NCBI GenBank assembly: GCA_017938645.1 | Contig: JAGBBE010000062.1 | Location: forward strand, 1-7,429 | DNA: 7,429 nucleotides | Source: Clostridia bacterium | GTDB lineage: Bacteria; Bacillota_A; Clostridia; Christensenellales; Aristaeellaceae | Reading direction: 5' to 3' | Made by a program: the position numbers and the translations under genes | The notes under the pieces: model-generated | The model's database searches: none | The model's input: the letters and a program-made list of their open reading frames with translations, nothing else | What the model was told of the DNA's origin: nothing | Part shown: positions 6,653 to 7,429 of the stretch, one piece after another | Layout: each line of letters opens with the position of its first letter | Numbering within the stretch: the first letter of the stretch is position 1

Positions 6653-6657
6653 TAACC

Positions 6658-7429
6658 ATGAACGAGACGATTACGATGGGCATGAAAACGGTCAGCCGTA
6701 TAGCTGCGCCCGTTCAGATGCCCAGGCTTAAGCGTGTTGCGGCCTATGCCCGTGTTTCCATGGGCAAGGACGCCATGCTACATTCGCTGGCAGCACAGGT
6801 TAGCTACTACAGCGATCTGATCCAGCGCAACCCCGAATGGGAATATGCCGGTGTTTACGCCGATGAAGGCCTGACCGGAACAAAAGAAAACCGCCCGGAG
6901 TTTCAGCGGATGCTGAGTGACTGTCGGGCCGGTAAGATCGATATGATACTGGTCAAGTCCATTTCGCGTTTTGCCCGAAATACGGTCACGCTGCTGGAAA
7001 CGGTGCGTGTTCTCAAGGAGATGGGCATAAGCGTTTACTTTGAGGAACAGAAGATTGATACCATGAGCGGGGACGGAGAGCTGATGCTCTCTATCCTCGC
7101 TTCTTTTTTTCAGGAAGAAAGCCGGAACGTATCAGAAAACTGCAAGTGGCGTGTTCGAAAGAAGTTTGAGCAGGGTATTCCCACGGGCTTCCAGATGTAC
7201 GGCTACGAGGTCAGAAATGGTGTTTTCACCATCATACCGGAAGAGGCAGAAGTCGTTCGACGCATCTTCTGCATGTACCTGGACGGCATGGGAAGCGTGA
7301 GGATTATGAAAACGCTGATTGCCGAAGGTATCCCTGCACCGGAGGGCGGACTTTGGAATGCGAGTGTGATCATGATGATGCTCAGAAACGAAAAATATGC
7401 CGGGGATCTGCTCCTGCAGAAGTTCTTCA
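6658..7429 (+). CDS. Large serine recombinase (site-specific integrase), 3'-truncated by the window edge
   Basis: The first 257 codons of an enzyme that should integrate and excise the element by a serine-linked, double-strand-break mechanism. The resolvase-type catalytic domain spans about 25-160. The nucleophile is S34 in AYARVS, followed by the conserved DEGLTGT at 69-75 and R79. The active-site arginine motif SISRFARN is at 101-108, and the catalytic-domain end has QEESRNVSEN. The 'Recombinase' domain (PF07508 type) begins near 173 with GIPTGFQMYGYEV and runs past IIPEEAEVVRRIF toward LRNEKYAGDLLLQK at the edge. The zinc-ribbon and coiled-coil domains expected further on lie outside. The start is ATG 6658, with AAAGGA 8 bases before it; an in-frame ATG at 6631 overlaps the likely -10. 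No catalytic residue is missing in the visible part, so it looks active. It is probably the phage integrase; a separate mobile element inserted here is the alternative. Confidence 0.93.
   Translation, partial: MNETITMGMKTVSRIAAPVQMPRLKRVAAYARVSMGKDAMLHSLAAQVSYYSDLIQRNPEWEYAGVYADEGLTGTKENRPEFQRMLSDCRAGKIDMILVKSISRFARNTVTLLETVRVLKEMGISVYFEEQKIDTMSGDGELMLSILASFFQEESRNVSENCKWRVRKKFEQGIPTGFQMYGYEVRNGVFTIIPEEAEVVRRIFCMYLDGMGSVRIMKTLIAEGIPAPEGGLWNASVIMMMLRNEKYAGDLLLQKFF

Noticed and set aside
6631..6657. Earlier in-frame ATG for the recombinase
   Set aside because: It lies inside the candidate extended -10. AAGGGG at 6616-6621 could serve it, so it is not fully excluded, but 6658 with AAAGGA fits better.

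Overview
The window looks like the right-hand end of a temperate, siphovirus-like prophage, or a phage-derived element, from a Gram-positive host. A Clostridia-type gut Firmicute (Oscillospiraceae/Ruminococcaceae-like) is my best guess. The reasons are the gene order (tail fibre, wall-binding protein, holin, endolysin, integration module), a holin of the Firmicutes phage_holin_4_1 type, an endolysin with NlpC/P60, peptidoglycan-binding and SH3 domains, strong AGGAGG ribosome binding sites, and a large serine recombinase of the kind common in Clostridia. The structural genes are fairly GC-rich. The genus cannot be fixed from the sequence alone.

Layout: all genes are on the + strand. Positions 1-3489 hold most of a very long tail fibre/receptor-binding protein whose frame is open at the left edge. 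Next come a protein with two CBM5/12-type carbohydrate-binding modules (3505-4239), a holin (4292-4738) and an endolysin (4766-5872). This late block closes with a strong intrinsic terminator at about 5907-5933. Two weaker hairpins lie between the genes inside it.

After the terminator comes a second module, lower in GC at its start: a small HTH protein with two zinc-binding cysteine clusters (5981-6406), an overlapping 64-residue SHOCT-like protein (6375-6569), an 88-base gap with a probable extended -10 promoter, and the first 257 codons of a large serine recombinase (6658 to the window edge). The recombinase ORF is open at the right edge.

How the genes work together: the fibre and the CBM protein probably contact the cell surface during adsorption. 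The holin releases the endolysin to cut peptidoglycan at the end of the lytic cycle. The last three genes look like a conserved integration/excision cassette, with the recombinase doing the chemistry and the two small proteins as candidate regulators or directionality partners. That last role is inference. I see no tRNA, rRNA, CRISPR array, IS element or reverse transcriptase in the window.
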